Of a stretch of DNA of 64,000 nt, positions 61,264 through 64,000 are shown piece by piece. How positions within the stretch are numbered: the stretch's first letter is position 1; each line of letters opens with the position of its first letter. The DNA is from Sporomusaceae bacterium (GTDB taxonomy: Bacteria; Bacillota; Negativicutes; UBA1444), in assembly GCA_018434355.1 (NCBI GenBank), contig JAHDPL010000024.1, positions 1-64,000 of the forward strand. The letters run 5' to 3'. The notes beneath the pieces were generated by a model. The model was not told the DNA's origin. It saw nothing but the letters and a program-made list of their open reading frames with translations, and searched no databases. Both the position numbers and the translations under genes were made by a program.

Positions 61264-61830
61264 ATGAAAAATACTTTTTTAGCATTTGAACAGATTTATC
61301 AGCAGTTTTTTCCGCCAATTCACCGTTACCTTATGCGCTTCGTAGGGCAGAAAGACGCGGAAGACTTGGCTCAGGAAGTTTTCATCAAGGCCGGGCAATC
61401 GCTGGACTCTTTCCGCAATGAGGCTCAGGTTTCAACCTGGCTTTACAGGATCGCAACCAATGCGGCCATTGACCGGATGCGACAGCCGAACTTTAGGCGG
61501 GAGACCGTTTTTTCGCAGCAGGAAACCGAATTGTCCAATGATGCGATGTCGTTAGAAAACGAGGCTTTGCGTCAGGCGACCAATGAATGCATTCGTGGTG
61601 TTATCGACAGTTTGCCGGAGAACTATAGGGTGCCGTTGATTCTCAGTGAACTGCAGGGGTTACCGAATCAGCAAATTGCCGAAGTGCTGGGGCTGAGCCA
61701 GGACGTGGTAAAAGTTCGCCTGCACCGGGGCAAAGCGAGATTAAAGCAGGAACTGCAAAAGCGCTGCCAGTTTTCCCGCGATGAACGAAACGAACTGACC
61801 TGTGACCCGAAAAACAGCCGTTGCGTCTGA
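61264..61830 (+). CDS. ECF-family RNA polymerase sigma factor
   Basis: 188 aa. Sigma region 2 (FEQIYQQFFPPIHRYLMRFVG, EDLAQEVFIKAGQSLDSFR, STWLYRIATNAAIDRMR) and region 4 (DSLPENYRVPLILSELQGLPNQQIAEVLGLSQDVVKVRLHRGKARL). A Cys-containing C-terminal tail (KRCQFSRDERNELTCDPKNSRC) may sense metal or redox state, replacing a separate anti-sigma factor, none of which is adjacent. It may control the neighbouring transporter or the DGC/DUF2703 genes. The terminator overlaps its stop. Confidence 0.93.
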   Translation: MKNTFLAFEQIYQQFFPPIHRYLMRFVGQKDAEDLAQEVFIKAGQSLDSFRNEAQVSTWLYRIATNAAIDRMRQPNFRRETVFSQQETELSNDAMSLENEALRQATNECIRGVIDSLPENYRVPLILSELQGLPNQQIAEVLGLSQDVVKVRLHRGKARLKQELQKRCQFSRDERNELTCDPKNSRCV

Positions 61831-61852
61831 AAATGACTGCAGCGGTTTTTTT
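61818..61852 (+). terminator. Terminator at the end of the ECF sigma gene
   Basis: CCGTTGC / GCAGCGG stem (one G-U pair), 14-nt loop, seven Ts. Confidence 0.8.
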
Positions 61853-61932
61853 ATTTGTCACAGGTGTATCTTTTTGACCGCTGGCTTCGTCTAAAGAAAT
61901 ATAAAGAAAAATAAATATATGGGGGAATTAAA

Positions 61933-62307
61933 ATGGACAATGAAAAAGTAACAAACTTGCCACTACTGTTTGCCTGCGCGGGAGGTTCAAGCGTTGGACA
62001 GCTGGCCAATGATGCCTGCCGCGAACTGACCCGCGAAGGAAAGGGGAAGATTTATTGTCTAGCTGGGGTAGGAGGGCATATTGCCGGAATTATTGACACA
62101 GCAAAAAAATCTGAGGCAGTTATCGCTGTGGACGGTTGTGGAGTTAAATGTGCGCTGAAGGCACTAGAGGCAGCTGACGTGCCAGTAAGTGAACATATCG
62201 TGCTGACCGACCATGGGTTTGCCAAAACCGCCGAACTGTGGCCGGAAAAGGCAACAATAAACTCTGCAAAAGCAACAATACTAAATAAAATGGAGCTGCA
62301 TTCATAA
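61933..62307 (+). CDS. DGC-domain putative zinc-binding protein
   Basis: 124 aa. Cysteine motifs LLFACAGGSSVGQLAN (residues about 11-26), GKIYCLAGVGGH, and AVDGCGVKCALKALEAADV, which contains the D-G-C motif naming the family, with cysteines placed to bind metal. Family members often sit with redox and metalloid genes, but the biochemical role is not established. It follows an AT-rich gap of about 100 bp that may hold its promoter and precedes two further Cys-containing genes. Confidence 0.83.
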   Translation: MDNEKVTNLPLLFACAGGSSVGQLANDACRELTREGKGKIYCLAGVGGHIAGIIDTAKKSEAVIAVDGCGVKCALKALEAADVPVSEHIVLTDHGFAKTAELWPEKATINSAKATILNKMELHS

Positions 62308-62333
62308 TCAATTTTGCAACAGGGGTGAGAACA

Positions 62334-62564
62334 ATGGGCGGTTTTCCTTATTGGGGAGTAAATCCTGGTTTTCCTTGGTTTCTGCTGATTATGCCAGTGA
62401 TGTTTATTGCGATGATGTTTTTCTTTTGCCGGATCGGATTTTGCCGTGATCAGAGGAGAGCGTCTGCTTGTTGGAGTCGCTCGAATCATTATAATGGTTT
62501 GGTTGATGAGGTCGCGGCGCTTCGCAAAGAAGTGGATGCATTGAAAAGAATGGTGGTTAAGTAA
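62334..62564 (+). CDS. Small membrane protein with coiled-coil tail
   Basis: 76 aa, ATG 6 nt after AGGGGTG. Aromatic/Gly/Pro-rich start (GGFPYWGVNPGFPW), one membrane span (FLLIMPVMFIAMMFFFCRIGF) with a Cys at its end, and a C-terminal heptad-like helix (LVDEVAALRKEVDALKRMVV). Shape resembles small SHOCT or phage-shock-type membrane proteins, but I do not recognise the family. Lies between the DGC and DUF2703 genes. Confidence 0.68.
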   Translation: MGGFPYWGVNPGFPWFLLIMPVMFIAMMFFFCRIGFCRDQRRASACWSRSNHYNGLVDEVAALRKEVDALKRMVVK

Positions 62565-62635
62565 GTACTAAACTTTGTATGGCAGGAAGTGAATGACAAA
62601 GCGTCGAACTTTTCGGCTAGAGGAGTGTGGGTATT

Positions 62636-63187
62636 ATGTCACAAGAACAAAACAAAGTAGGCGAGACCGGTTGTTGCTGCGGCGCGAGCTGCTGCGATGA
62701 ACCGGCGAAAGAGTTTGGCAAACGCCAGGTCATCATCGATTTTCTCTATCTGGACCTGGAGGTTTGCAGCTGGTGCAAGGGGACCGGCGAAAATCTCGAC
62801 GGGGCATTGGCTCAGGTGGCGGGAGTGTTGCAAGCCGCGGGCGTCGAAGTGAAGGTGAACCGGATTCATGTCGACAGCGAAGAAAAAGCGGTGACGCATC
62901 GCTTTGCCAGCTCGCCAACGATTCGCGTGAACGTCAGGGACATCCAGCTGGAAGGCAAAGAGAGCAAATGCGATTCCTGCGGCGATTTGTGCGGCGACGA
63001 GGTGGATTGCCGGATATGGCTGTATCAGGGCAAAGAGTACACCAGCCCGCCGCCGGCGATGATCGTCGATGCGATTCTGCGTGCAGTCTATGGACAGCCG
63101 GCTGCAGTGGCAGCAGCAGTTTGCGAACCGTTCGTGCTGCCGGATAACCTGCGAAAATTCTTCCAAGCGATGAAAAACAAAAAGTAA
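62636..63187 (+). CDS. DUF2703 cysteine-rich protein
   Basis: 183 aa. Starts with a Cys-rich leader (GCCCGASCCDEP), then a thioredoxin-like core (IIDFLYLDLEVCSWCKGTGENLDGA, CxxC at about residues 44-47), SSPTIRVNVRDIQL and a second cysteine cluster (CDSCGDLCGDEVDC). This is the DUF2703 pattern; a redox or metal-handling role fits the CxxC and Cys clusters but is not proven. AGGAG precedes the ATG by 10 nt. The PhnD-like lipoprotein gene starts 15 bp after the stop, so they are probably co-transcribed. Confidence 0.85.
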   Translation: MSQEQNKVGETGCCCGASCCDEPAKEFGKRQVIIDFLYLDLEVCSWCKGTGENLDGALAQVAGVLQAAGVEVKVNRIHVDSEEKAVTHRFASSPTIRVNVRDIQLEGKESKCDSCGDLCGDEVDCRIWLYQGKEYTSPPPAMIVDAILRAVYGQPAAVAAAVCEPFVLPDNLRKFFQAMKNKK

Positions 63188-63202
63188 CGAAGGAGCATTC
63201 GT

Positions 63203-64000
63203 TTGAAGCGGTTATCCTGGATAGGTATGGTTATGGGTTGTTTGCTGCTGGCTGGTTTGTTGGCAGGCTGTTCTACGCCAGCCGTTAAAACGGTCAGATT
63301 GCAGGACCCTGACGCCCGAATGCCGCAGACCGCGCCAAAAGCGTCGGGGGTCTCGCCGTTTCGCGTGGCGGTATCGTCAATTCTTTCACCAATGGAAACA
63401 CTGGACGGTTATGAACCGCTGCTGAAATATCTGGAAGCGCGGCTGGACCGTCCGGTTGTCTTGCTGCAGCGGCGAACCTACCAGGAAGTGAATCAGCTAT
63501 TGCAGGAGCGGGGCGTCGATCTCGCCTTTGTCTGCAGCGGCGGCTATACGGCGGGGCAGGGGATGGAGCTGTTTGCCATGCCGGAAGTGCGGGGCCGTCG
63601 GACCTATCAGTCCTACATCATCGTCCGCAGTTCGCTGCCGTCCAGTTCGCTCACGTCACTGGCGGGGCGTTCGTTTGCTTTTACCGATCCGCTGTCTTTC
63701 TCCGGCCACATGGCGCCGCAGTCGATGCTGATCGCGCAAAAAATTGCGCCGCAAACTCATTTTAGTCGCAGTTTCTTTACCTTCAGCCACGACAATTCGA
63801 TTCGTTCGGTGGTGGAAGGGCTGGTGGACGGAGCGGCGGTGGACAGCATGATTTATGACCGGGTTCTGGCCCAGCGGCCGGAGTGGGCCGGTAAAGTGAG
63901 AATCATCGAGAAATCACTGACGGTTGGCAATCCGCCGGTAGTCGTGCCACAAGGCCTCGATGCGGCGCTAAGGCAGAAGGTCCAGGCGATTTTGCTGCAG
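63203..64000 (+). CDS. PhnD-like substrate-binding lipoprotein (3' partial)
   Basis: 266 codons visible, open at the window end. TTG start with AAGGAG upstream. Lipoprotein signal peptide (WIGMVMGCLLLAGLLAGCS, lipobox LLAGC). The mature region reads as the PhnD/phosphate-phosphonate-phosphite binding family: FRVAVSSILSPMETLDGYEPLLKYLE, VDLAFVCSGGY, YIIVRSSLPSSSLTSLAGRSFAFTDPLSFSGH and VVEGLVDGAAVDSMIYD. Some proteins of this type are sensor domains of larger signalling proteins, and the missing 3' end would decide. Linked here with a DUF2703 redox protein rather than a phosphonate operon. Confidence 0.83.
   Translation, partial: MKRLSWIGMVMGCLLLAGLLAGCSTPAVKTVRLQDPDARMPQTAPKASGVSPFRVAVSSILSPMETLDGYEPLLKYLEARLDRPVVLLQRRTYQEVNQLLQERGVDLAFVCSGGYTAGQGMELFAMPEVRGRRTYQSYIIVRSSLPSSSLTSLAGRSFAFTDPLSFSGHMAPQSMLIAQKIAPQTHFSRSFFTFSHDNSIRSVVEGLVDGAAVDSMIYDRVLAQRPEWAGKVRIIEKSLTVGNPPVVVPQGLDAALRQKVQAILLQ

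Overview
The window looks like chromosomal DNA of a motile, anaerobic, diderm Firmicute, most probably of the Negativicutes (Sporomusaceae-like). I infer this from composition (by eye mid-50s % GC), strong AGGAGG-type ribosome sites, a CIRCE/HrcA heat-shock operon, multihaem NrfHA together with Hcp, an archaeal-like chaperonin, DUF2680 envelope proteins and a very dense chemotaxis/c-di-GMP gene content. No CRISPR array, rRNA, prophage or intact insertion sequence was seen.

Layout. 1-11.9 kb: the 3' part of a chemoreceptor carrying a long tandem HAMP array, then cheR-cheB-cheD, three CheY-like receivers interleaved with three CheX-like proteins and one CheC, an NtrC-type regulator, a diguanylate cyclase and a PilZ protein. 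12-24.5 kb: lepA-hemW, then a CIRCE-controlled operon hrcA - group II/III (thermosome-like) chaperonin - grpE - dnaK - dnaJ - prmA - rsmE - mtaB. 24.6-30.2 kb: HinT, an orphan CheW, three HD-GYP phosphodiesterases and a secreted DUF2680 protein. 30.3-38.2 kb: a TadG-like protein, FabK-like reductase, SGNH hydrolase, then a siaB-siaC-siaA-siaD-like switch (siaB frameshifted) and a HAD hydrolase. 38.2-43.2 kb: a 345-bp inverted-repeat element, prfC, an ACT protein, hom, thrB and tRNA-Pro(GGG). 43.2-49.6 kb: a three-gene minus-strand operon (EamA, TauE, nicotinamidase-GNAT fusion), two small secreted proteins, a Cache-GAF-PAS-SpoIIE phosphatase and an orphan Flp pilin. 49.7-57.3 kb: nrfHA divergent from hcp, then a two-component system, a second DUF2680 protein and a beta-lactamase-like hydrolase. 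57.5-64 kb: DUF190-crcB, a small membrane protein, phospholipase-D-like protein, a split chromate transporter, an ECF sigma factor, a DGC protein, a DUF2703 protein and the start of a PhnD-like lipoprotein.

Two regulatory patterns emerged from reading the intergenic DNA. First, both DUF2680 genes (27 kb apart) and the beta-lactamase-like gene carry the same 17-bp box (11-bp-period direct repeat, read TTCACA-N5-GTNACA towards the gene) exactly 31 nt before a TATNNT -10 hexamer. The OmpR-type regulator next door is the natural candidate to bind it, and its partner kinase carries a Gly/Met-rich extracytoplasmic insertion that resembles the Gly/Met-rich segment of the DUF2680 proteins. Together these look like a Cpx/Spy-like envelope-sensing circuit. 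Second, the TadG-like gene and the orphan flp pilin gene, 19 kb apart, share a bipartite element (TAGGAC ... TAAGAC ... CGAT) exactly 21 nt before a TACAAT -10, suggesting co-regulation of scattered Tad pilus genes.

Most calls rest on recognising family motifs by eye; no database search was possible.
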